DNA from: Sambucus nigra
Lineage: Eukaryota > Streptophyta > Magnoliopsida > Dipsacales > Adoxaceae
Direction: 5' to 3'
Length of the DNA: 64,000 bases
Assembly: GCA_949130495.1 (NCBI GenBank)
Contig: OX422207.1
Span: 838,369,573-838,433,572 of the forward strand
Part shown: positions 31,416 through 40,695 of the stretch, piece after piece
How positions within the stretch are numbered: the first letter of the stretch is position 1
Layout of the letters: each line of letters begins with the position of its first letter
The notes under the pieces: model-generated
Database searches by the model: none
Told to the model about the DNA's origin: nothing
The model's input: the letters and a program-made list of their open reading frames with translations, nothing else
Made by a program: the position numbers and the translations under genes

Positions 31416-31416
31416 A
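31316..31416. repeat. TA/CA and GA microsatellites
   Basis: TATATACACACATATATATA-type repeats run to about 31,380 and are followed by a perfect GA run of about 32 bp (31,383-31,414). They lie within the CACTA element. Confidence 0.9.
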
Positions 31417-31487
31417 GCGTTGAGAGAGAGAGAAAGGGAGGGAACGACGGTAGGGAAAAAAGAAGGGGATAGGGTTTTTGCTACAAA

Positions 31488-31695
31488 CATTGTCACGGTC
31501 GTGTCAAGGTCATTGACCGTGACAAGTATTTAAAGAATTATCACGGTCAATGACCGTGACAAGTAAATTTGTCACGGGCTTGTCACGGTCATTGACCGTG
31601 ACAATTCGTTGTCACGGTCATGTCAAGGTCAATGACCGTGACATAAAACACGTGTTTTTTGTCACGGTCAATGACCTTGACAAGGTTGGCCGACT
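31488..31695. repeat. CACTA right subterminal repeats
   Basis: At least eight copies of GTCACGGTCA/TGACCGTGAC words, arranged as near-perfect palindromes such as GTCACGGTCATTGACCGTGAC spread over the segment (consensus). They mirror the left subterminal array. Confidence 0.75.
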
Positions 31696-31731
31696 GAAAG
31701 GTGACAATTTGCCCATTTTGGTGTAGTGCAC

Positions 31732-32061
31732 CCTCATCCTTAAAATCGTATACCTCAAAATAGAAATTTAGATAGAATCTCCCGACACGATTCTACCCAC
31801 GTCTCCCAGAGCTGCCTGCACTGCCTCCGGTGTCACCCTCAAAATGCGATCCATTATTATCTGGAACCCCTCACAATCTAGCCCCATCAGATGTAGTACG
31901 TCAATGGGAGTAATAGTCATTTCTCCTAATTCCAGGTGGAATGTGTGGGTAATTTTCCACTTCCTCTCTCTAAGAGCACATAACACAATAGTATAACGCA
32001 ATGTCTTATCCAGTGCCTTTGCCAAAGGGCCAAACCCGATGTACGATACCATCCAGCACAC
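31732..32061 (-). pseudogene. Antisense PMD gene, element B, 5' part
   Basis: PMD N-terminal core: TLRYTIVLCALRERKWKITH, then TFHLELGEMTITPIDV, then RVTPEAVQAALGDVGRIVSGDSI. It matches 8,350-8,700 of element A nearly residue for residue in the last block. After a stop it runs into the CACTA element. Upstream (higher coordinates) exon 1 is missing, because repeats begin at about 32,075. Confidence 0.7.
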
Positions 32062-32079
32062 AACAGTAAGGATATTCTC

Positions 32080-32900
32080 CTAAATGTTCTTTAGGTCCTC
32101 AAATTTTGATAATTGACCTCGGCCCATAGAATTTGTCATCACCAAATTTAGGTTCTCAAAATTGACCTCGACTTGCAGATTGATCATCACCAACTTCAGG
32201 TCCTCAGAATTGGCCTCGGCTCGTAGAATCAGTCCTCACAACGTATTATTGGTCATCGCAACATTAGTTCCTCAAGATCCTCAGAATTGATCACCCCAAC
32301 TCAAGCTCCTCATAATTAACCTCGACCCGCAGAATTAGTTATCACAACCTTTGGTCCTCAGAATTGACCTCGAACCGTAGAATTTCTCGTCACCAACTTC
32401 AGTTTTTCAAGATTGATCTCTACCAATAGAATTATTTATCACAACTTTAATTAGGTCCTCATAATTGACCTTGACCCTCATAATTGGTCACCATAACTCA
32501 AGGTCTTTAGAATTGATCTCGGTCCGCAGAATAGGTCGTCCTAACTCAAGGTCCTCAAAATTTACCTCGGCCCGCAAAGTTGGTCCTCATAACTTTAGGC
32601 CCTCAGAATTAACCTCGACCCACAAAATTAGTCATCATAACTCTAGGTCCTCAGAATTGACCTCCACCCGCAGAATTGGTCGTCCCCAGTACAATTTTAG
32701 GTCCTTAGAATTAGCCTCGACCCACTAAATCGATCATCATCGTTTCCTTAGGTCCTCAGAGTTAACAATGACCCACTAAATTAGTTACCCTAGACCCTTT
32801 GAATTAACTTTAATGCCTCCTCGGCCATCTCAATCGGTCAACCTCGTCCTCTAGGTCCATAGGATTGACCTAAAATCCCCTTCCCCAATGTCAATGTGGT
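32080..32900 (+). repeat. 3' UTR tandem repeats of Tat element B
   Basis: About 17 degenerate units, each about 45-50 bp, built around AATTGACCTCGACCCGCAGA, TTGGTCATCACAACT and AGGTCCTCAG. The array ends about 55 bp before the LTR. The family is the same as at 12,330-12,650 but the unit variants differ, as expected for the hypervariable 3' UTR of Tat/Ogre elements. Confidence 0.75.
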
Positions 32901-32954
32901 GTTTATCACTCGACGACCTTCACTTCTTCCAAGCTCGCCCTCAAAGGGAATCTC

Positions 32955-34598
32955 TATAGACACCCCATCCTAGGACCGCTAAGAACCTCCTTAGGTCCTA
33001 TCACTCACTCATTCACCACAAAACCTATACCATAATTTAAGTATCGAACTAATGGCCACCAGGCGCTCCCATGCCCTGTTTGACTACTGCCAACTTTCTT
33101 GAATGAATATAAGCTCAATAAATCCTCTAAGGGCTCTGAATCTCCATTCAAATGATCTTCCCCATGCGCAAATTGATCTTACGGTTCAGACGAATGATTG
33201 GTTTCACTTTTAAAAACTGATCTAGAGGCCATCGGGCCCTCTCGAGCCCCATTTGACTCGGATCAACTTTTTTCCCTGGTGAAAGCTTAATGAATATTTA
33301 AAGGGATCAAAATTCCCTTTCCAACGGTCCACCCCGTGCATGAATCGTCTTTAGTGTATGGACGAACAATCCATTTTACCCCAAAAACTAATTTGGAGGC
33401 CACCGTGTGCCCCTAATCCTCCTTTGACCCTGATCAACTCTTCATCTTGATCAAAGCATAATGAATCTTTTAATTCCTCTGAATACCCTTTTCCAATGGT
33501 CCGCCCTGTACATACATCAGTCTTACCAATATGGACGAACGACCCATTTTACTCTTAAGGTAATTAGGCACTTTTGAGCCCCGTTAGACCTCAGTCAACT
33601 CTCTGAACTAAATGAAGATGGATGAAATCTCGAATGGCTCTTAATACCCTTTCCAATAGTCTATTATGTGCTCACCTTATGGTTCGGACGAATGATCCAT
33701 TTTCTTTCGAAAACTTCATGTCTAGTGACCAATGGACATTTTTAGGCCTCGTTTGACCTCTGTAAAGTCTCAAATCAAGGAGTGGATCAATCTTTGAATG
33801 GATCTGAATAACCTTTCCAACGATCCATACCGTATGAGATTCTGACTTACGATTTGCATTTTACGACCATTTTTCTGAAAACCCTATCCCGGACTGCCAA
33901 TTGGAACCCTAGGAACCCTGCCTTTCGGTAGTGTGCCTGAGGTGCAATGCTGGTAGGTAGGTCTAGGGCCATACCAATCGTCACCCCCTTATCCCTATAA
34001 ATACAGTCCATGACCTCACTTTGAAAGGCAACCCTAAACATCCCTCTAAGCATTTCAGAGAACATTCTCTCAAATTCAGAGTTTTTCCATTCCTAAAAAG
34101 CCCATTTCCCACATTCTATTCCATTACTTTCATACTTCATTCAGTAAATTCCCCCCATCTCCTCATACCACTTTCATCCCATTGCAAGATCACTACATCT
34201 ATTCGCAAGATTAACATCAAGCATTCATAAGGAGGTCCAATTCTCCATCATTTTCTCCAATTTCCTTATTTTAGTATTAGTTACTTTATTTATACTTTAG
34301 CACTTTATTTCATTACATCGTATATATTAATCTCAAACCATTATTAGTAGTAGTTACACATACTCTAATTTCATTAAAAAAACAAGAAAAATAAGGGTTA
34401 TCTATAATTCCAAAAGAGGGATTCTCACTACACATTCTCACTCTTAAAGAAAATTTTTCTATACACACACACATACGAGAAATCCCCCATTTGGATTTAA
34501 GGATTGAACCCCACCCCATGTTAAATTCGAATTACGTGAACTTTGATGCCCATTGGTCTATGTAGGCATCTTGGGTAAATCCCGAGACTCGAGTCCTC

Positions 34599-34637
<39 letters not shown>

Positions 34638-35178
34638 CTAAAAGAATGTCATATTCTTGCATGCTTGTGTTTCGACTGATATATACATCTGTTCTTCCAT
34701 AATGACTCGTGATTCGGCAAACACTCATACTATATTTTAAATTATTATTTTCGAAAACACTCCTAAGGATAAATTAACTCCGTCCTTTTCGATGACGCGA
34801 GTTGAATGATTCCATTCTTCATCTATATTATGCACATAAGCACACACTTCACGGAGTCTAATAGGAGAAGATTAACATATTCCCAAGAGAGACCGAAAAG
34901 GCATGATGGTTTCCTAACACCATCCCATTCCATAACTTAGTCCCCAACCTCTGAACTAATTGGTTTCACATGCACCAATATTGTCTTTAATGCATTCTCT
35001 CGAGGCGGCGATATTTTTTTTTTACCTATTTTGTGCAAAATAGGGTGGCGAATCTATCTCTACACATAATCCCACATATACAACGGTCGAGTGCCCCAAG
35101 AAAGGCGCAATCCCACGCTTGTCGAAGGGAACCCCAGAAAAGAAAAGAAAAGGGGGGGAAGGCCCAGGATGGCCACAG
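32955..35178 (+). mobile_element. Full-length Tat/Ogre LTR
   Basis: Starts TATAGACACCCC (TG mutated to TA) and ends GGATGGCCACAG. It carries five copies of the 165-170-bp internal repeat (landmarks near 33,148, 33,317, 33,489, 33,648 and 33,811), a TATA box TATAAATA at 33,996-34,003 and a long TA microsatellite at 34,602-34,632. Element B 3' UTR repeats precede it and a primer-binding site follows it, so it is both the 3' LTR of B and, in structure, the 5' LTR of a further copy. This is the pattern of tandem elements sharing an LTR. Length about 2.2 kb. Confidence 0.75.
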
Positions 35179-35197
35179 TGGTGACTCTGCTGGGGAC
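35179..35197 (+). promoter_or_regulatory. Tat/Ogre primer-binding site
   Basis: TGGTGACTCTGCTGGGGAC directly after the LTR end. It differs by a few bases from the TGGCGACTCCACTGGGGAC form that I associate with a tRNA-Arg primer in Ogre/Tat elements. Confidence 0.65.
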
Positions 35198-35744
35198 ATA
35201 TTTTAAGAGGACTAGACTCTATCTTCTACATGGGTGTTATTCTTTTCTATATGTGTGCATATACTCCTACCTGTATGTTCCCTTTACTCATCTATTTACT
35301 TTTTGTGCATATCTACCTCATGCTTATATCTATCATACACCCTCTCCATGTATATATCACTTTTCACATATAAACTTCACACACTTGTATATACTCTCCA
35401 TGTTCACTTCACACACACTTACACCTAGCTTCACTTCTACTCACATGTTCCACACACCACTTAGATTATTCATGCTTAGGATTCACTAGCACACATCCAC
35501 ACTTCTCACACTTGTATATATCTATGCTCACTTTAATGTATCACACACCATTTATAGTTGATCCATGTATAGGCTCGCTACCACACACACTCGATTATAA
35601 ATATTTACATGTCACTCACTCACACATATATGTCCACACACTTTCCTATCACCCAACGTAGTATAGTCTCCATACTTCATACTAGATTTAATTTTCATAA
35701 TACTTGTATATACTCCCTCATTAGTGTAGGCCTCCCTTTACTCA
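35198..35744 (+). other. 5' untranslated leader remnant of a Tat element
   Basis: Follows the primer-binding site. It is rich in CAC/TAT words (for example CACACACTT and TTCACACAC) with no gene supported. The ORF at 35,091-35,489 spans the LTR end and the primer-binding site and cannot be a gene. Confidence 0.5.
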
Positions 35745-36431
35745 TCCTGAAATCCACCATTTAGATTTATTGATTGAACCCCACCTCGTGTTATATTCGA
35801 ACTACGTGAACTTTGATGCCCCTTGGACAAAATAGGTGTCTTGGGTAAACTTGAGACTCTAATCCTCCCTTATGTGAGTTTATATATATACACTAAATGA
35901 ATGTCATATTCTTACATGCTTGTGTTTCGTCCGATATATACATTCATTATTTCATAACGACTTGTGATTAGACAAACACTCATACTATATTTTGATTTAT
36001 TATTTCTGGGAACACTCTTAAGGGTGAATTTACTTCGTCCTTTTCCATGACACGAGTTGAATGATTCCATTATTCATCTATATTATGAACATGAGCACAC
36101 ACTTCATGGAGTCTAACAGGAGATGATTAACATAGACCCATGAGAGATCGAACGGGAAGGATGTTTGTCTAACACATTTTCGTTATGTAACTTAGTTCTA
36201 AATCTTTGAACTACTTAGTATCACAAGCATCAGTATTGTCTTTGATGCCTTTCTCACGAAGCGGCGATTTTTTTTTTACCTGATTTGTTCAAAATAGACT
36301 TGTGACTCTATATCTACACATTATCCCTCATTGACAATGACGGGGCACCCCGAGAAAGGGGAGCAATCCCCTGCGCGCACTGAAGGGAAAAAAGGAAAAA
36401 AGGGGGAAGCCCCAGGATGGCCACAGTCTGT
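35745..36431 (+). mobile_element. Partial duplicate of the Tat LTR 3' end
   Basis: From GAAATCCACCATTT at 35,750 to GGATGGCCACAG at about 36,431, the sequence repeats 34,480-35,178 at moderate divergence (shared GTGAACTTTGATGCCC, TTGGGTAAA, TTCTCACGA-type and GCCCCAGGATGGCC blocks). It lacks the LTR start, promoter and internal repeats. The period to the first copy is about 1.26 kb. Confidence 0.7.
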
Positions 36432-37030
36432 GATCAAGGAATATGGAGTCCCATAACGGCATATAATATTCTTCCATATAAATAAAACACTTTGGCATAG
36501 GCCATCTCCACCAGCGGATCTGCCTTGATACACTTCTTAAAGAAATCCTCAACTAGGACCAAGTATCTGAATACGCATAGAATCTTCGGCAGCAGGCTGA
36601 CTATATTAATACCTACATAAAAAAGGGTCAAGGAGATGTAACTGGTGCCGAAATTCCCCAGGCCTTTTATGGATCACTGCATATCATTATCGGTTATCAC
36701 ATTTCCTTGCATAACTAGTGAAGTCCTCCTTCATGGTCGTCCAATAATATTCGTGAGTTTCCACCCTCTTACTAGTGATTGCCCTATATAATGAGCTCCA
36801 CACGAACCCTCTTGTACCCTCTTAATCAGGTTCTTTACCTCTTTAGGATGAACACATCACAACAATGAGAGGATAAACCTACCCTGAACATAACTCTTAA
36901 TTATATCATATATCGAGCTTCCTTATAGCGTAATCTTTGTGCCTCTTTGGGTTCGTTCAAAATGACATCGATTTCTAAATATAATCTGATGGGATCCATC
37001 CAATATGGATCCAAATTCTATTCCATCATT
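36432..37030 (-). pseudogene. Tat-clade integrase, inverted element D
   Basis: Minus-strand integrase fragment. The zinc-module side reads GSCGAHYIGQSLVRG and is followed by the core GINIVSLLP (the first catalytic Asp is now Asn), LVLVEDFFKKCIKADPL and CRYGTPYSLITD. The coding sequence is cut exactly after the second catalytic Asp, where it joins the LTR end at 36,431. Frameshifts separate the pieces. Confidence 0.7.
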
Positions 37031-37059
37031 AATAGATATTCTTCATCAGTACTAATTTA

Positions 37060-37665
37060 TGAGAATATTTCCATAGGGATAGTTCTCCTTAGCTTGGCCT
37101 TAATACCGATGCTAGATGAGCAAGTGCATATGCTTGGGCATTTTCCATTCTCAGAACTTCAACCATCTGCATGGTCATTTGGGATCGAAAGTCTTATTTT
37201 TTCCATGTACCTAGACATTGTTTGGTATCTTGCTTCATAGACTCCTAATACTTGGTTATCACTAATTTTTAATCACTATGGACTGTTAATTTCTTGGTGC
37301 CCAGTGACGATGATAGTCCCAAACATGTAACTAAGGCTTCGTATGCTGCTTAGTTATTGGAGACTTCAAAGTTAAACCTGCGGGAATAATCCATACATTC
37401 CCCTTCACGTGTTGTAATGATAAATTCATCCTCATTGCAATTTGTGTGCTCCTTCAGGTGTTGTAATGATCAATCCATCCCCATTTTCATTTGCGTTTGA
37501 TAAGCAATCCACATATAACTGGCAAACTGGCGTATCTTTCTCAAATTTTCCTCAAACCAAAGAATCATACTTTAATAACTTCTTCATCTGGTCAAGGTCT
37601 TCACTTTTTCTTCCTGCCTTCTTGATGATTATAGGTTGTTATGATTCAGAGTTACTTATGTGGTA
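37060..37665 (-). pseudogene. Archaeal-type RNase H, inverted element D
   Basis: Minus strand: QLYVDCLSNANENGDGLIIT, TPEG, SNN.AAYEALVTCLGLS, KLTVHSD and NQVLGVYEARYQTMSRYMEKI. These are the blocks of the extra RNase H of Tat elements. Stops and a small internal duplication (CACGTGTTGTAATGAT / CAGGTGTTGTAATGAT near 37,410 and 37,457) show decay. Confidence 0.7.
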
Positions 37666-37682
37666 AGCCACCTTTGAAGTTA

Positions 37683-38146
37683 AAAGAAAAAATTTATAGT
37701 ATGACCATTAAACCCGCCATGTTATATAATCAAGAGTGTTAGGTAACCAAAAAATAAAATGTGCAGAAAATGAGTGTGGTGGAAATGTGAATGCTAAGAT
37801 GGATTTGTGGTCAACCTCAAAATTATAAATGAATAAATTCGTTAAACAACAAAATTAGCTTCTATAGAAGATAAATTAAGAGAAAATCGACTTAAATGGT
37901 TTTGACACGTCATGCATAGACCAATGGATGCCCCCATATAGAAGAGTGATTTAGTTAGTATTTATGGTAACATGAGCGGTAAAGATAGGCCTAAATTGAC
38001 TTGGTGGGATATTATAAAAAAAACATGATATCATGTAGATTAACTGAAGATATTGCACTAAATAGGATGGAATGGAAAAATAGAATTCATGTAGCCGACC
38101 CCAAATAATTAGAAAAAGTCTTGGTCGAGTTGAGTTGAGTAATATT
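37683..38146 (+). mobile_element. RTE-type LINE, 5'-truncated 3' end
   Basis: Plus-strand tail of the same LINE family as 60,072-63,058. It encodes remnants of the post-RT region (ENECGGNVNAKMDLW, then EKIDLNGFDTSCIDQWMPP) and ends with the family's GTTGAGTTGAG tail. It sits inside element D. TTTGAAGTTAAAAG before it and TTTGGAGTTATAG after it may be an eroded target duplication. Confidence 0.7.
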
Positions 38147-38149
38147 TGG

Positions 38150-38490
38150 AGTTATAGTAGCCTCGGCCTCGGCCTTGATTGGATTCTCCTCCTCGTAAGT
38201 GAACTCATATATTAAATTGGCCATAGCTTGTCCTTTGATGGTTATTATTGGATCATACTAAATATCATTTTCTCCCACCTCCCCAGCCCAAGGTATCATC
38301 CTACAAGATTTTTTAGGCTTGTGAACGGGTTATCGGAGGGGGAGGTTAGTGTACACCATGATATTATGGGCCTGGAAATACATATTCATCCTTCTGTAAG
38401 CCTCAATTAGTGATAGTGTTGTCTTTTCTAACCTCGAGTACCATATTTGTGCTCCACGGTATGCTTTGGTGTAGTATACCGGCCTCTGCA
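38150..38490 (-). pseudogene. RNase H, inverted element D
   Basis: Minus strand: TTLSLIEAYRRMNMYFQAHNI, then MVYTNLPLR.PVHKPKKS, then ITIKGQAMANLIYEFTYEEE (shown in parts). This is the conventional Ty3/gypsy RNase H and connection (FQAH.I.V.TD.PLR pattern). It is split from the second RNase H by the LINE insertion at 37,683. Confidence 0.65.
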
Positions 38491-38559
38491 CACGGTCTTA
38501 CAATCGTACTAGAGTTGAACTCATGGTAGACTCATACAGTGACAGGTATAGGTACAAGT

Positions 38560-39480
38560 TCTTGGTAAAGATTGACCTAGACACTAATGGAGCTGATCCT
38601 ACGTATTTTTTAGTTGTAAAAATGATTTTCCACAATTATAACTCCTTTATAATGTCTTTCTGAGCACCTTGAATAATGGTAAACAACGTTCTGTTACCTT
38701 TGAGATAAATATATTCAGCATAGCGACTCGATCAGTCCAACTTTAGATCTCCTTCTTATATTTGGAGGCTTCATATTGACTAAAACCTAGATCTTATCAA
38801 GGTTTGAGTTTATGCCCCGCTGATTAACAATAAAACTGAGGAACTTTTCCTTATTAACTAAAAAAAATGCATTTGGCAGGTTTTAGCATCATCTCATACT
38901 TTTCCATCTCATCAAATATTCGACTGAGATTATGGATATGATCGATAACTTTCTTTCTCTTTGTCAACATATCGTCCACGTATACTTCCATTGTCACCAT
39001 ATTTTTTATTCAAAGACCAATTTGACTAGTCTTTGGTATGTAGCTCCAGTGTTTTTGAGCTGAAGAGCATCTCATTGTAGAAGAACGTACCTTAGTTGGT
39101 AGTAAATGAGGTCTTATCACCATCTTTGGGCATCGTTTTGATTTGAGTATACGCCAAGTAGGCATCCATGAATCTCAACAGCTCATGCTTAGAGGTGGTG
39201 TTGACCAGCTGGTCGATTTAGGGAAGTGGATAATGGTTATTGGGGCAAGCCTTGTTCGGATTAGTGAAATATATACAAATTTACCATTTGGAGTTCTTCT
39301 TTGGAACTGCAACCACATTTTAGTGCCAACCAGGGTATTTGAGATCTTCGATGAAGCTTATTGGCTTCAAATTTCCAACTTCTTAAATAGCTGCGTTTTT
39401 CATTTTGAAGAAAATCCGACGCTTCTTCTTGATAGGTTTATCATCTTTAACTATGATGAAATCATGGCAAAAGAATAGTT
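38560..39480 (-). pseudogene. Tat-clade reverse transcriptase, inverted element D
   Basis: Minus strand: NKACPNNHYPLP.IDQLVNT, LLRFMDAYLAYTQIKTMPKDGDKTSF, TFFYNEMLFSSKTLELHTKD and the catalytic EVYVDDMLTKRKKVIDHI, then KYEMMLKPAKCIFF. The DLNKACPK-type signature differs from element A (DLNKASLK), so D belongs to another Tat lineage. Many stops and frameshifts are present. Confidence 0.75.
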
Positions 39481-39489
39481 GGATCTATT

Positions 39490-40690
39490 CTAGGCATATC
39501 TATATGGCTCCAAGTGAACACATTATTTCTTTATCTCAGAAAATCGTCTTGTTCCTTTTTAAGAGCATGATCAAGCGATGAGCCAACCTGGGCTATCTTT
39601 TCTGGATTCTCGTCATCAAGTATAATTAGATCTACTTGCTCAACCATTTCCCCGGGGAACAATTTATCTTTATCTCGAGTATGTAACATCTCGATCTTAT
39701 AAGTCATGGTCAGTTTCCTCATCTTTTCCTACTCTTGAGACATGTAGTTACATTCTCACCCTTCTACCTTGTTTCCATTCATTACTCCCACGCAAAATCT
39801 TATTAGAACTTTTAAGCACTGGTGGATAGTGGAGGAGACAGATTCAAACTTCTTCAGACCTACGCTACCGATGATGATATTATATGTTAAGAGTACGTTC
39901 TTGTCCAAGCCGAAGAGCACATCATCTCGGTTCTTTAGGTAGGCTAAGTTATGATAAAACCTTCAGGCTCAATTGTGCCTAAGGAGAACACACTCTCCCC
40001 TGAAAAAATAAGCGGGAGATGGTATGTATGAATCTTCCTATCTAATAACTAGAGCTGTCAACCGGTCGTGTTAACGGGTTAACGGGTCGTGTTAACGGGT
40101 TAACGGGTGAAAACACCCTTAACCCGTACACGACCCGTTAAGACTAACGGGTCAAATGATAATATTCAAACACCACCCGTTAATATTAACGGGTACACGA
40201 CCCGAACCGTTAACACCCGTTAATATTAACGGGTCTAAACAGGTAACGGGTTGGGTGACCCTATATTACACGTTAGTACCCGTTAATACCCGTTAGTACC
40301 CGTTAACACTCGTTAATACCCGTTAGTACCCGTGTAATATTGGTTCGGGTCACACGACCCAATAAAACCCGTTACCACTAACGGGTGATAATGGGTATAA
40401 ACGGGTTTAATCGTGTAAGAGTACAAACCCAAACACGACCCGTTATAATAACGGATCTACCGTGTTGACCCGTTAATGACCCAAACCCGATAAGACTAAA
40501 CCCATTAACTTATAATTTCATGTCGTGTCGTGTTATCGTGTCGTGCCTCATTTTGCCAGGTCTACTAATAACTTAAACTTTTTAAAAAAATTCATACACT
40601 AATACATCTGCAGAATTTTCCATTGTCAAACAAAATCCTGGAAATCGACCTCTATTGGATCATCATTGTGAATTTGTGATGACCAGGGTC
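39490..40690 (-). pseudogene. Protease region and linker of inverted element D
   Basis: Minus strand, in order from 40,690 down: a degraded protease active-site block (RILFDNGKFC, where DTGSSAD is usual), the hAT MITE insertion (40,050-40,564), then NIIIGSVGLKKFESVSSTIHQ (the usual YNAIIGRP..L....S..H.. block). Last is the linker MRKLTMTYKIEMLHTRDKDK.. with LDDENPEKIAQVGSSL, a form commonly found just before RT. It is a pseudogene. Confidence 0.6.
40050..40564. mobile_element. hAT-type MITE, 515 bp
   Basis: Flanked by a perfect 8-bp duplication CTAATAAC (40,042-40,049 and 40,565-40,572), the hAT signature. Termini TAGAGCTGTCAA and (complement of the right end) TAGACCTGGCAA match at 10 of 12 positions. 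The interior is almost wholly made of ACGGGT/ACCCGT words in both orientations, including GTTAATATTAAC palindromes. No coding capacity. Inserted in the protease region of element D. Confidence 0.92.
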
Positions 40691-40695
40691 ATCAT

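Larger units (their letters stand above)
27839..31728 (-). mobile_element. Complete CACTA (En/Spm) DNA transposon, non-autonomous
   Basis: Both ends are present: CACTACACCAAA at 27,839 and TTTTGGTGTAGTG ending at 31,728. A 3-bp duplication CAC flanks it (27,836-27,838 and 31,729-31,731), as expected for CACTA elements. The inverted termini match for about 25 bp with a few mismatches. Inside are subterminal repeats, a four-exon TnpA-like gene on the minus strand and a duplicated C-rich block. There is no TnpD-type transposase, so mobility would require a helper element. It inserted into the antisense PMD gene of element B. Confidence 0.92.

Noticed and set aside
35091..35489. 132-codon plus-strand ORF
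   Set aside because: It crosses the LTR end and the primer-binding site, so it cannot be a gene.
39143..39478. 111-codon plus-strand ORF
   Set aside because: Shadow of the inverted element D reverse transcriptase, whose YVDDM and other blocks lie on the minus strand.
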